Positions 22,511-34,712 of a stretch of 64,000 bases of DNA are shown here, piece after piece. The notes below the pieces were generated by a model that was not told the origin of the DNA, did not search any database, and was given only the letters and a program-made list of their open reading frames with translations. Source of the DNA: Sitta carolinensis (Eukaryota; Chordata; Aves; Passeriformes; Sittidae); contig CM063283.1 of assembly GCA_032173965.1 (NCBI GenBank), positions 18,890,501 to 18,954,500 on the forward strand. The letters run 5' to 3'. The stretch's first letter is position 1. The number at the start of each line of letters is the position of its first letter. Made by a program: the position numbers and the translations under genes.

Positions 22511-25500
22511 CTCTGGTTTTTCTCATTGACTGTTTTCCCTGTGCTGTAGCTATAAACCAGCACCTCTTGTTCAGGGTGCTATGAAAAGTGGGAATCGTGA
22601 ATTAAGGCATCCTTAGTGGGTCTCCCTCAAATGTGCCAGGACCAAGACTGAAAAGGCTCTGATTACAAAACAAAAACCCAGATTTTGTCTAAAGCAACTG
22701 ATAATCCTGTCACTCTCTGCATCCTACTAGCCATGTCCCTGGTAAAACCCTGTCACCAGGTTTCTTCCTCCATTCTGATTCTGCTCTGTTTTCTCATACA
22801 TTTTCCTATGTCCTCACATTCACAACTCTTATGGGATTTCTTCTTCTGTAAAACATTTTCATACCAGGATAGCCCCTCATGCAGCAGTAAATGTATCAAT
22901 ATTTAAGATTTGAGCGGTCTGGCTAAAAAGTTTACTTTAACTAAAAGCTGTGATTTCTTCCAGCCCCCCACTGGTAAGCTGAAATAATAGTGGGCGTGCA
23001 GCTCCTGCAGGCTGCACCAACAGCCACATGTTCATATCGTCACCTTGTTGTTTGATTCCTGATTAGAATTATGGCAGCCAGCAAGCTACTTAAGGATCCC
23101 ATCCCTACCAGAGATGGATATTTGGCTTTGTTAGCACTGAAATGATTTTTTTTTCCTCAGCTCTTCCTTTTTTTTTCTGGGTGAGCACATAGATTGGCTC
23201 TGCAATCACTTGGTAAAGAGCAGGGGAGCTGTTTTAGTCAAGGGAGATGAGGGGACACTTTTTGAGTGTTCTCACTACAATCTGCACTTGCAGTACTGGG
23301 GAAATGAAATACCCAGGTCCCAACACCTGTAAAGCATCCTTCTCCTGAAATTCCAGTAGATCCCAGCCACAATATCCTGTGCCCACAATCATCTCTTAGG
23401 AAAACCGATCATCAGAAGGACAATCACAAGCAATCTCCTCATCTAGGGGACTGAAAGAACATGAAAGTTGAAATAAAAAAAATTCTTAAATAAAGTTATG
23501 GCTCCAAAAGCTTTCCTTATATTAAATGCAGAAATTACCATGATATGCCATCGTTCTGAATGATGATAAGCAGAAGGAGAAATTTTAAAGAGAAAATTGC
23601 AAGATTTCACAAAGATGTAAAGCCATATGAAAGAAAACCCATTAAGTAGTGAGTATCGCAAACACACAGCTGAAGGGAAGATATCTGTTGGGGGAGGAAT
23701 TTCTGCTTTCAAATCAAAAGGTTGACAATTCATCTACTAATCCATGGATTCTCTATGCAGAGTCAGGACTAACTTGCAAAGGTGTGAAGCATGCATGCTT
23801 AGGATGAACTAAGAGGGTGAATGCCATATCAGTGTAAAATCAAGAGAGCTGCTGGTAGCTCCTGTCAGCAGCATTTAATATGGCAAACACTAGGACAGGG
23901 GACACAGAGGCCAAGAGGAGGAAACTGAACACCTTTGCTGCTAGAGAGAGATACCCCCCAAAAATACACTAATCCTATATGAACAAAGATGAAACAATTC
24001 TAATTTCAGTATTCCAGGTCCATCTGGGCTCCTAAGCCAAAGCTTAATCAGATGAACAAACTTTTTAAGAAAAAATGCACCATGAAGTCACACTGCAACA
24101 TGCTCAAAGACTGAGGTCCACAAAAGCAAAACAGGCAATTGACTGAACTGCAAAACCAGTGTTGCGATTACCAGCAGCAGACATAAAAATGTATCTGGCA
24201 AACCCAAACCAAAACATTGCCTGGATGGACAAGTAAGAATAATTCAAAAACAGGACTGCATATATAAACAAACCTACCTTACTATCTATCCCGTCAACTT
24301 TTATAGCCAACCACTTTTCTGGTCCAGTACATAAACTTGCACCTGATTACCAGAGACTGCTTGGGCAACTGCAGGATAGAAAAGGTTACTGCCAACAGTA
24401 CAGCTACCACTTCTTCACTTTTGTGACTCGTCCCATCTTTTTCACAGCACCTGCAGTGCTGCATACTAGGATGTACAATAATAGTAATGAATTTATTACT
24501 CAAACAAAAATCAAAGGTCTAAGCAGAGCCCACTACTGCCAGTACAGTATTGGAGAACAATTCTAATCAGTTGTTTATAAAGGCCTGATTGTCTTCAAAA
24601 ATTTATTATTCCAGAGGATTTTGGATTTTTTCCAATTATTTGAAAAATTTAAATCAATGCAATTTAAAAAATGGAAAGAAGCACCTTTTAACAGAGACTG
24701 AAAAGACAAAGAAAGTCACAGATATACACCCATTTCCTAAATTAAATTTAGCAGCTTTGAAAGATCCTCAATACACAGCCCTGCAGAAGGAAGGCCTTCA
24801 TCTATAAAAGATGCCAAGCATACATATTAGAAGTGCATTCTGAGCTGTATGAATAAGTCATAAATAATGTAAGTCGTTGAATGCTTCCCCACCTCCTGCC
24901 AGAATGGAGCAGGAACAGCTCATGATTTTCAGATAAAGTTTGTTATTCAGAAATTATCTATGAAATCATCTGCATGAATTGCTATTTTCTTATACCTTCT
25001 GCCTGAATAGATAGTTGCTCTTATTAGCTGTTGAAAATTCCAGCTGTTTTGATTGGCATGCAGCTCGCATAGAATAACTCTCCCCTTCTGCCTGAGCACG
25101 GACACTTACTGGGAACTCACAAATCTAGCTGTTTTAATCTGAAACATGATTCAATTTTTTGTTTTCCATGAGCCTGGTAGAACCTTTCCTTGCAAGCAGC
25201 AAGCATTCATAGCACTGGTACAAGCTGTGCAGCCACATGGACAGAGCTCTAAACACTGGGCAATAGATCTTCATCAGGTGATTTCCTCTCACTCCTCAAG
25301 TGCCACCTGCATCAGAGCTGCTGTCATTAATAGCCACTAGGAGCAGGTGACAGTGTCCTGTAGAGGACCCAGATATTATTAAAATCATGCAATAGTTACA
25401 AAACTGGAATCATTTATGGAACTTCCGTGCCATATGCATCCCAGATCTTCAATACAGATCCTCTGTCCACCTCAGAAATGCCCCTGTCCTTGCAGGAATA

Positions 25501-27499
25501 ACACAGACATAGATCAAAGACTGACATAAAATCCGCACAGAGAGATGGACAGCCCAGAGGATGCTCCACATGACTGTTTCCAACACATGCAACAGATATT
25601 AGTATGCTCTTTGCACAAGTGTGTCTTTTTCTCATGGTTTGAACTTTTTTACTTTCCACCATTTTTAGTCAGATACTTTGCTCATTTACACTAAAAGCAT
25701 TTGTCAAACATATGGTCTTGAATTTCTTCCAGGTTTACCTCCAGATGTGATATCTTCAGTCTGCTGTCAGTAATTCAGTAATCTCCAAAGGAAGCCTTTG
25801 AAATTGGCTCTCCTTCAGGATCCTAGTTTAGAAGAGCCCTTGATTTCTGTTTTAGAAACTTGAGAGACAAGGTAGACATTTGGTGCTTGGTGTTGAGAAT
25901 TTTTTTCCTTGTTTAGGAAATACTCCCCCTTATGACAGACTTTGTTAGACTCTCAGAGCACAAAGAGAAGTACTGAGCTGAAATATGGTGTTTAGGATAA
26001 CTTGGTGTTCAAATCAGTCACTCTTGCAATGCAAATCCCACAAGGCTACACCTAGAATAAGCAAAAAGCTGAGGAAACAGTTCTATCATAAAAACATAAT
26101 CTTTTTAAAAGCCAAAACATTTCAAAGGAATGTATTTTATATGGATAAAGTAGAAATATGTCAGCATTAAAATACTTAGGGTTTACTTTTATGTGAAAAA
26201 AATTACAGTAAATTTCAGAGATTTTTTTCAACAATTTGAGGTATGAACAAAAAAATTACTAGAATATAAGAGTAAAAAAAAATCATTTCTTCATTTCAGC
26301 TCCAAAAGAAATGCTTTTATGATCTCAGATAAGTTTGGAAGAATTTTTATATGTTTCAAAACCCGAGTTGGCTTTCCTACAAAACAAACTCTAAAAGCTA
26401 AGAAATTCCTGACTGATCTTGGGTCCAACAATCAATCTATATGACAAGCCTGCTAAAAGCATCACTACACTGGTATTTTTTTGCTATCCCCCTACCCACA
26501 AAGATCCAAGAAAAATGCACAGCAAAATGACAGACAAACCCAGAGAGAAGCCTGGAGTCCAATATTTAGTTGTAGACATGATACACTTTGCATCCTGGTT
26601 CCAAATAGGCTGTACTACGAAGCCTGAACATCAGGCTCATCCCCGTTAAAGTGTCATAGCAAATTTGGGATGAATGTGAAGCAGATAAGCCATCCAAGAC
26701 CAAATTTTAAAGGTCAAATGCCTGGTGTAGAAATATTATGCTTGTCAGCAGCCTTGGCTGATGCAGGAGATTGCACCAGCACAGAATTTTGACTGCTACT
26801 CATCAGTGTAGTACTCACCCTTCAGAACAAGTCCCTTGGGAAGAACAAGAACAGTGCTAAGGTACATGAATAGGACAATGTGGAATAAATATTTTTAAAG
26901 TATGAAGTTGTACTTCTGCCAAAGCAATTCACAGGCACTCAAGCAAAACAGTCACATTACTCTTAGCATGTGAAGGATTTCTATGCACTGTTAGGGAATA
27001 TGCCAAGGGTTATTCTCAATGAACAACACCTAATGGAAGAAGCAATGGTCAAAAATATCGTCTTTCATGCAAATGACATTTGAATCACAGTGAAAAGCAG
27101 TATACATAATAATAGCAGGCTGCCAGAAGCTTCCAGCTGCAGGTATCCAAGTGTTTTTTTCTTTTTCAAAGGGTAGTTATTTCAAGCAACTCAATACCTG
27201 TTTTCACAAAAAAATTGCGCAGTAACTTAGAGGAGTTAAGTGATTTACTAAAGAATACTCAAGATCAGGCAAGAATGGCACAGTGGCAGCCCTGTAAGTA
27301 GACTCCAGCTCTCCCAGTATCCAATTCCCCAGCCCAGCAAGAAGGCCAGCAGTGTCTCTGCTGCAGCAACATCTGGCAAGCCTTCCATTAAGGGCTGCCT
27401 GTCTGATAGGCTCTCTACCCACAGAAAACACATTAACCAAGATGTAACACATACTGCAGCAAACACATGCACACAATAACGAGAGGGTGAAACAGCAGC
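22511..27499. other. Unique noncoding stretch
   Basis: No gene, RNA or recognisable transposable element is seen in about 5 kb. An isolated ATGCAAAT octamer is at 27067-27074. Minus-strand frames at 27.2-27.5 kb overlap each other in two frames and are not convincing. Confidence 0.5.
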
Positions 27500-27960
27500 A
27501 TCCACATGAAGCAAGACCTCACTGAAGTGAGTGATGCCAATATGCCTCTTTTTCTTAAAGCCTGGCTACATCTTTAAAATATTTGGAAGTGTAAATACTG
27601 CCTTTGCATTTTATGACACAATAAAAAGTGGTTTAATACAGCAATAAAAACTCCAATATGCCTTGACAAAGTTATTTTAAACACAGGTCTAAAGCCCATA
27701 GCTACTAAGTTGTAGACAGATTTAATTTCAGAAAGGCCTTGACACAATACTGTTTAAAATGAAAGTAAAATATTCCACTTATCCAGACTTACTAAATAAA
27801 TCTAAAGGTTTTTATGGCACTAATTAATAAGTATGAGCACATTGGGACTGCTGAGTAATTTGGGCTAAGGCTATATATCGTACATGCAAAAGCAGAAAGT
27901 GGCAGATGCCTAAGTACCTAAAATGGGGTTTAGGACCCTTTGAAATAAAATACCTGCAAA
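27500..27960. promoter_or_regulatory. Possible conserved noncoding element
   Basis: Unique, very AT-rich sequence with CTAATTAATAAG, TTTAATTTC and TTTTATGGC words typical of homeodomain-rich enhancers. No repeats and no coding potential are seen. Weak, motif-based call. Confidence 0.25.
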
Positions 27961-28401
27961 TGAGGAGTTCTTGTGGTTCAGGATAGAATATTTACTGCAG
28001 TGACCTAGGGCACAAGTGAGATCAAAGAATTAAAAGCAGCATGCACATCATTCTGCCCTTCAAAACATCACGTAACCAAAACAATGAATAATTAGAGTTA
28101 ATTGTGCTTGTTTGCAGCAATCAGTGTTTCATCACATGCAACACTCGGCAAGGCACATGAACAGCTTCACACCCACTGTGAGGAATGGGATTTGACCTGT
28201 GTTATTTCCCAGCCATTGGGGTGGGAGACCCAAAAGCCAGGATCCATGCCCTTGCCAACCCAAGATCGTAGCACTAATTACACCCCCAAGCAGCACCAAT
28301 TACTCCCCCAGGGCAGCTAGGGGCCCAGCTGCTCCCTACAGGCATGAGGATCAACCCCAAGGACAGGAGCTGCCAGCACACCTGCTGTACTGGCAGCCAG
28401 C
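27961..28401. other. Noncoding stretch preceding the LTR
   Basis: No gene is recognised. The last 200 bp are C-rich (repeated CCCCCA/CCCCAA words) but not a clear tandem array. This is the pre-insertion sequence on the left of the LTR. Confidence 0.45.
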
Positions 28402-28406
28402 CACGA
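28402..28406. repeat. Target-site duplication CACGA (left copy)
   Basis: The five bases CACGA directly precede the LTR's first TG and are repeated directly after its terminal CA at 29694-29698. Confidence 0.85.
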
Positions 28407-29693
28407 TGTCGTAGTTTAGAAAAAATGAGTTTTTTCTGAACTTCAGTGATCAAACCAATGAGTGCTCAGGTTTAAAGACTGGCACCTAGTGTGGCCACTG
28501 AGGACAAGGATCCGCCTCTGAGAACACAAGGGGTTAAAAGCAGAGGGCTCCCCGGAAAGCTCACTCTTGGTTCCGGTCCCTGAGGACAGAGGGATCTCCC
28601 CTGCCCAGCGGCTGGCTGGGCGGGGGAGGGGAAGCCATACGGCCTGGGTGAGGTAGGGCCGGAACCTCGGGCACAGAGGGGGAGAGGAAAATCCTACAGG
28701 ATGGAAGGGTGGCAAACAGCCTTCTTTTCCCTTTCCCTCCCCCCCTTCCCCCCCCCCCCGGAGGGAGACTGAGAAACCGTGTGTGTGATCTTCGTCACCT
28801 TGAAATTTGATATCAACAACTAGACAGCACGGCCGAAGGAGTATGGGGGGGTGGCGCGAGAAGAGTGCCCAACAGCAAAAAATACCGTGAGAGTTCTGGG
28901 AAAACAAAGCCCAAAATTTTAACCCTTTTCGTAAATGATGGAAACTTTATAAATACTAATCCTCCTGAATTTAAAGAAGACAGATAGAAAGAACTGAGCA
29001 AAGATGATGAAAGTTTGTGTAAGTAGAAGATTGTCAGAGAACGCTGAAAAGAATCCTAGGTGGGAGGAGATGATGGAGTGGCTTTGGCTGGACTCTTTTG
29101 TATAACCATGGACGGACTCATTTTTTTTCCTATAACATAGAAACTGTATCTGGGGAGAGGCATTGGCTTGGAGCCAAGAGTAGACAGTAGTGTGAACAGA
29201 GATGAGAAGTGTCCCCAAAATTTGAGAAGCTGTCGTTTCTTGGAACTAACCAAAGCATCTTTAAAAAGAGAAACCCTAGAAACAGCTCTAGTCCATGCAC
29301 AGTGGTGAGAGCACTGGACATGGAGGAAGAGGCCACGATGTGGTGCAAGAAAGACTCCTATCTCTCCTCAACGAGCTGAGTACTGATTATCGGAAAAGTA
29401 GTAATAAACTAAAGATTAATTATCTAAAAGGTGGTAACGTGATAGGGAATTTTCAGTTTGTTTTGTTAAGTTGAGAACTGGTGGGGGGGGGGGGAGGAAG
29501 AGTGTTTTTTTAAAGTTTCCATGTTCTTCTGTACGTGTCTTCTTTGCCTATTATAAGTAATAAAGTTTTTTTCCTTTTGCTTTCTAAATTAGACACTGTT
29601 TTGCTCTGTTTTTGATCACATCTCACAAAAGATACCAGGAACAGTATATCATTATAGGGGCACTGGCCTTGTACCAACGTCAAACCTTTAACA
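28407..29693 (+). mobile_element. Solo LTR of an endogenous retrovirus (1287 bp)
   Basis: The element starts TGTCGTAGTTTAG and ends CCTTTAACA (TGT...ACA). It is flanked by identical 5-bp duplications, CACGA. Orientation is set by AATAAA at 29559-29564 near the 3' end, followed by a T/GT-rich stretch; a further AATAAA lies at 29403-29408. It is richer in GC than its surroundings and has homopolymer runs (C12 at 28748-28759, G12 at 29483-29494). It resembles a repeat family I recall from songbirds. No gag, pol or env sequence and no second LTR is present, so it is a solo LTR left by recombination. A 5-bp duplication suggests an ERVL-like (class III) source, but family assignment needs a library search. 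Open frames on its minus strand (154 codons at 28443-28907, and shorter ones) are not retroviral genes. Confidence 0.88.
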
Positions 29694-29698
29694 CACGA
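29694..29698. repeat. Target-site duplication CACGA (right copy)
   Basis: Matches the CACGA at 28402-28406. It fixes the insertion boundary and shows that neither LTR end has been lost. Confidence 0.85.
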
Positions 29699-32252
29699 CC
29701 AGACCCCCCCACCTTGGCCAAGCAGAACAGGCAAGCATCTCTGGCCCCTCTGTCCCCACAGAGTCCAGCATCAGTGGTGACTAATTTGGCTTTAAAAAAG
29801 GTTGAGCTCAGTGTTAAGATGGAAAGTGTTTCTCCCCAGGCTGCCCAATCAAGTGCTCAGAATTTGAATTAGCAATTTTTAAAATTTTATTTTTAACACA
29901 CAATTAAGCCAAACTTTTGCATTTCATTGAAATGAGAAAGACATTGCTCTCACACACAGCATAGTTGACAAGGGACAGTGGTCTCTGGCTGGGTGGCAAT
30001 CTCTTTATCAATCACTTCATCTGGCAGGAACAGCCCCAGAGCTACCTCCTGTGCTTGACCTTCCCCCAAAGATCCCTTCACCACCTTGTCACGGGACAGG
30101 GAAAAGGCAGGTTTTTTCTAAACAATCATAATCAATTCCAGACCTGCTAAACCTACAGGGTAACAGAGAGTGTTTCAACATACAGAGTGTGCAGACTAGA
30201 ACAGCATAGGTTTGTCCTTTGAAAAACAGTTCAATTTGATTTTGGAAGAAAATAAAATATCACAGTGAACAGAAGTTAAAGTACAGAAAAACAAGTTCTA
30301 CAGCATAAATCATTTGCATAGTAATTGTATTTGTCTATGATTTTTTTTTCCCTTTTATTATGGAAAAGTATATTAAAAGGGGCTTATCTCATCTTAATCA
30401 GAATTATTTTGGTGTTTCTGCCAGAGCATTCTTGTACCAATTGCTCCTGCCCTCACCTGGCATCAAATAATTTTCCCTTACCAAGATTAGTCAGCATGCT
30501 TCCAGGGAATCAAGGTGGTATTACAGCAAGATAAAAATTAAAATACACAGCATTTTCAAATCACATACAAAACACTTGGCAGAAACAAGACTCAGTCTTC
30601 TGATTTAGACACTGCAGAGGCCTCTTCTTGTTAATTAAAAAAGGTTAGGTGAATGATTTAGATGAGCAATTCAAAAGAATTATGAACCTTCCCAAACCTT
30701 TGTTCAAAACAAGAGCTGAAATTTCTGGAGACTCATAAAAAGTTTACTTTAGTCACACGTACCCTTGTTGCATGCTTACACACACAAGTGCACACCCCAA
30801 GCTCTCCGTTTTCTCCTACCCCTCCCACATTTAACAAGCAGTAAAAGTGTCAGAATAATCTTGAAGAATAATGCCTGTGTCAATAGAAAATTTTCCACCC
30901 CACACTGCCTTCAGACACACCATGTTCTTTTTCAGGGAAGGAATTCTGAAAACAGCTTGACTGTTTGAAAAAAATAGCTAAAGGAGTGATGAAAATAATA
31001 AGGAATAAAACTTTGTTTTTGTTAACCCAAAAGCATTTTGATGAATGCCATTTTGTGCTTGACTTTTTAAAATGTCATTCAGCATGCACAAAGACTTAGG
31101 AGAAGCTTTTTATAAAAAAAGACGAGTGTTTTTTTGGCACTCTACAAAAGCACCTCCAACCACATGATTTTTTAACACTTGAATGTGAAAGAACATCTAT
31201 TTTGAAAACACTGCTCAGAATTCAGTTTATTTGCTTTGCCTCAGCATTATCAGTGGCCCAAAGGAGCATGAGAGGAGCTGAACTCCTGTCCTCACCACGA
31301 CTGGTGTGGAAGCTCTATCCAAATAACTGCATTTAAGCAGCCCTAGGGTCAGGCTGGCAGACCCTGAGCACCATGCCAGTGCCGTGGTGATACATGTGCC
31401 AGCTGGAGAAGGCTCACAGCTCATACTTCAGATGTGTACAGGGGAGTGTGGTTCTGCTATCCAGATCCCCGATAATATGCCTGCAGCAAAATCCCAGCCT
31501 AACATACATTAAGAGCTTATCTACCCTTGGCATGCTCAGGAGAGTCAAAGCAAATCAGCTGAAGACACAGAGTTAAAGCCAGGAACTTAAGAGAATTATT
31601 AGATGAAAGTTACTTTTAAGAGGGAATACCAAGAGGATACATTAAACATGTTTTAAGGCAATATAACCTGATTTCAGAAGTCAATTGATTTACCTTCTCT
31701 TTTTAAAGTACTCATGTGTATAAGAGGAAGAATGAAGAAAAAAGAAAGCAGAAAATGTAGTAAATGTCAGCCTTCAGAAAGCACCAGTATCATCCAAATA
31801 AGTGTGATGACTCACATTTAAATTCCTTTTTAAAACCACGCTAGAATAAAGGCAATGAAAACCTTCCTTGCAGTTAAGGAGTCACTGGGACTGGGACCCC
31901 CCCAGGCAGCACCATACTATCTGTATGTCTCAAGGCAGCACAGCTGCATTCCCAACACCAGAACTAAAAGATTTACCCTTGGGAGGTAGCTGCACATCAG
32001 AAACCCTTAGGCCATTCAAAAACGCTCTCTGTTCTAACATTTAATTTGTTATAGTCTAGGTCTGTGTTTCTCTTTTCCCAAATCAGGATTATGAAAATAT
32101 GATCCCACTGCAATTCTCCACCAATAACTGCCATAGTTCTCACCTCAGCACATCAGCCACTGCCTTTTTGATCTGAGACAGCAGGAGCATGAATTAGTGA
32201 CCCACCAAGGGTCAAAGGTTTCCTTTTCACAAGGAAAAGTGCCATTTAATTT
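29699..32252. other. Noncoding stretch
   Basis: No gene or transposable element is recognised. An ATTTGCAT octamer is at 30312-30319 beside GTAATTG. Open frames are all under 90 codons and unremarkable. Confidence 0.5.
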
Positions 32253-32297
32253 AAAAAAAAAAAAAAAAAAAACAAAACAAGCCAACCAACCAACCAA
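32253..32297. repeat. A20 tract followed by CCAA repeats
   Basis: Twenty adenines (32253-32272) are followed by CAAAACAAGC and then three to four CCAA units. It could be an old retroposon tail, but no element body was recognised upstream. Confidence 0.8.
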
Positions 32298-32659
32298 AGA
32301 TAAGTCCTGAACTCTGTTCCCAGCTGCTTCATTTTACTCTTTCATCTCTTGATGCTTAGCTTCTTCACCCTACACGTGCAGAAAATAGTCTCAAGAAATT
32401 CTTGCAGTGCAGAAATCTGGGTCATTTAACCTTTTGGGAGTTTGTGGCATTACTTAACTGCTTCTGAGCCAAAATTTAATCCTTATGAAGTCTTTTGAAA
32501 CCTTCTAGAGTCTATACTTCATGGCAAAAGCATCCCGCAGATACCAGTAGTTAAACTCCAAGTTTTTCTTCTCTGGAGATTGTATAGATTTAAAATGAAA
32601 TTATATAAGTTTTGTTCAAAGTATTGTTAAATCAGTTTCAAGGCACAATCCATTAGAAC

Positions 32660-32678
32660 AAAAAAAAAAAAAAAAAAA
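32660..32678. repeat. Poly(A) tract, 19 bp
   Basis: An uninterrupted run of adenines followed by TAAAATC. No associated element is recognised. Likely a slippage tract or a decayed tail. Confidence 0.85.
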
Positions 32679-34623
32679 TAAAATCAGTGTACATAGTACA
32701 AAAGCTGGCTTCTGCACAGGAATGTACATGATTCAATTTTGGTCGACTAACTTGACATTCATACACCACATTGTGCAGAAGAGGACAGCGAGTATTCAAT
32801 AAGACACACCGTACATAAATTTTAGATTATCCACCAGTTGCAGTTCCTTACTGAATTGCTCTCCCATATGTGATTCTTTTAAGGCCATAAATATTTCAGA
32901 GAGATAAAAAAGACTTTAAAGAACCCTCCCATTCCCCAAACAAAGCATGAGGTGATGAACATGGAAAAGGTGCAGAAATAATCCTGGCCTGACACTTTGG
33001 CCACAGGTCATTTTCACTTTTTAAAAATTGATTTAGTAAACTTTGAAAAGTTTTGTATTTTATATTTATCTGCATAAAAGCATTAGGACTAATATGTTTA
33101 TTATTGCACAGGTGAAAATACAACTAACTGATGAATCAATTTAAATAGCATTTGAACTACTGCTTTTATAACCCAAAGCTTACATTTTTCCATCTCCCTC
33201 CCAAAAGACTATGCATTCTTTACTTGCTCATCTGCAGAAATTTACAGGTGTTAAATTAGCCACAGTAAGCCTTACCTTTTGTTCCCTGATTGCTATCAAA
33301 ACATATTGAGAATTACAATAGAAACATATTGAGAATTACAGAGAAAAAGTTAATTAAAAGTTTGAATAGAAGCTCCAGAAAGTTCAAACAAAAGATTTCT
33401 CCCTAGTTCATACCAAGATCTGTCTGCATGCATAATTCCACATAAATCAGATTGTAACTTTCTTTGCTTTTCTTCAATTAAAAAAATAAACCTTTCCCTT
33501 TCAATTTAGCTAAATGTTTATAAATATCCAAGGCTCCCATTACAGTCAATACCTAGTGGATGTGATGTCAAAGTGATAAGACAGGCACAAAAAGACTAAA
33601 AAGTTCCAGTGATTTGTATTGTTGGGGCAGCTTGCCAGGTTCCCCATCTAAATCTATCCTATAAATAGAGGTATTTTAATGTAAAAAAGTTTCCCAAGTA
33701 CCCACTCTAGTTTAAAGACAAGTTCTTTCAATGTCAGCTTCCCACAAATATAAATGATTGAGTTTAGCTCATAAATGTCATCTGAAAGTAAATTTTAAGA
33801 TTGCTGCTTCCAATATTCATACCAAAATAGCAAGTTTTATGTTAAAGGCCACTATCTGCCTTACAAAAAGAGCCTCCGTGCTCCACATCTCTCACTACAG
33901 CCTTGGCATACAAGTACTTAAATTAACTAAGCAAGGATCGAATTACACGCTTCGTGGAAAGGATGATGCACATAGATTTATTGGGGTTTGGGGGTTTTGT
34001 TTTTGGTCTTTTTTTTAAATTCATTTGACAGTAAAGAAAAGTTAAAACTATCTGTATGTCTCAAAACAGGTCCTAGTACAGTTTTCTTCTCAAACATGTT
34101 AGTGACCCTGGCAGAAATGCTGTTAAAGTGAACTCAAGCAGACAAGACAAGAGAGCCAAGGCAAAGACATTAGGACACGTGCCAGCATAATAAACGAGGG
34201 TCTTCTGTGTCAGTAGATCTGGGAACCTGATAGCTCACCATCCCACTCACTCCCACACATTACTTAGCCTTAACCATCAGAGGATATGGTGCAGAAGCAT
34301 TTCTTAATAACATACTTTAGGCCTTGAAAAGAGGCTAAGTTTCAACTGCCAACAGTTTTCTATCACAGTTTCATCAAAAAAGATTTGATTAAGCATCATG
34401 GATGTTCATAATTCAAGTTTCTGTGATTAGTTTGAGTAGTTCAGCCAATGTTTTATGCACTGGTTGTAGATTTAATATAGGCCCTGGCACAGCACCTCCT
34501 CCAATGTAAAGAGGGCATGACAAAAAAGGAGTAAGTTTTATGGTAGTGCTGTGGCCATAATGATGTTGAGAGGTAAGACTGGTGAAGAGTAGCAATAGTC
34601 TTATTTAGTCATCCACCGAAATG
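32679..34623. other. Noncoding stretch with a small tandem duplication
   Basis: No gene is recognised. A 19-bp word AAACATATTGAGAATTACA occurs at 33299-33317 and again at 33322-33340 (period 23), a simple local duplication. Confidence 0.5.
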
Positions 34624-34712
34624 GACCAAAAAACCCAAAACAAAACCAAACCAAAACAAACAAACAAACAAAAACAAACAAACAAAAACAAAAAAACCAA
34701 AACACAACTAAA
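34624..34712. repeat. AAAC-type simple repeat
   Basis: An A/C-only stretch dominated by CAAA and AAAC units. On the minus strand it is read as a hydrophobic low-complexity frame, which is a composition artefact. Confidence 0.9.

Noticed and set aside
28443..28907. 154-codon minus-strand frame
   Set aside because: It lies inside the solo LTR and opposite to its transcriptional orientation. It has no retroviral protein motif.
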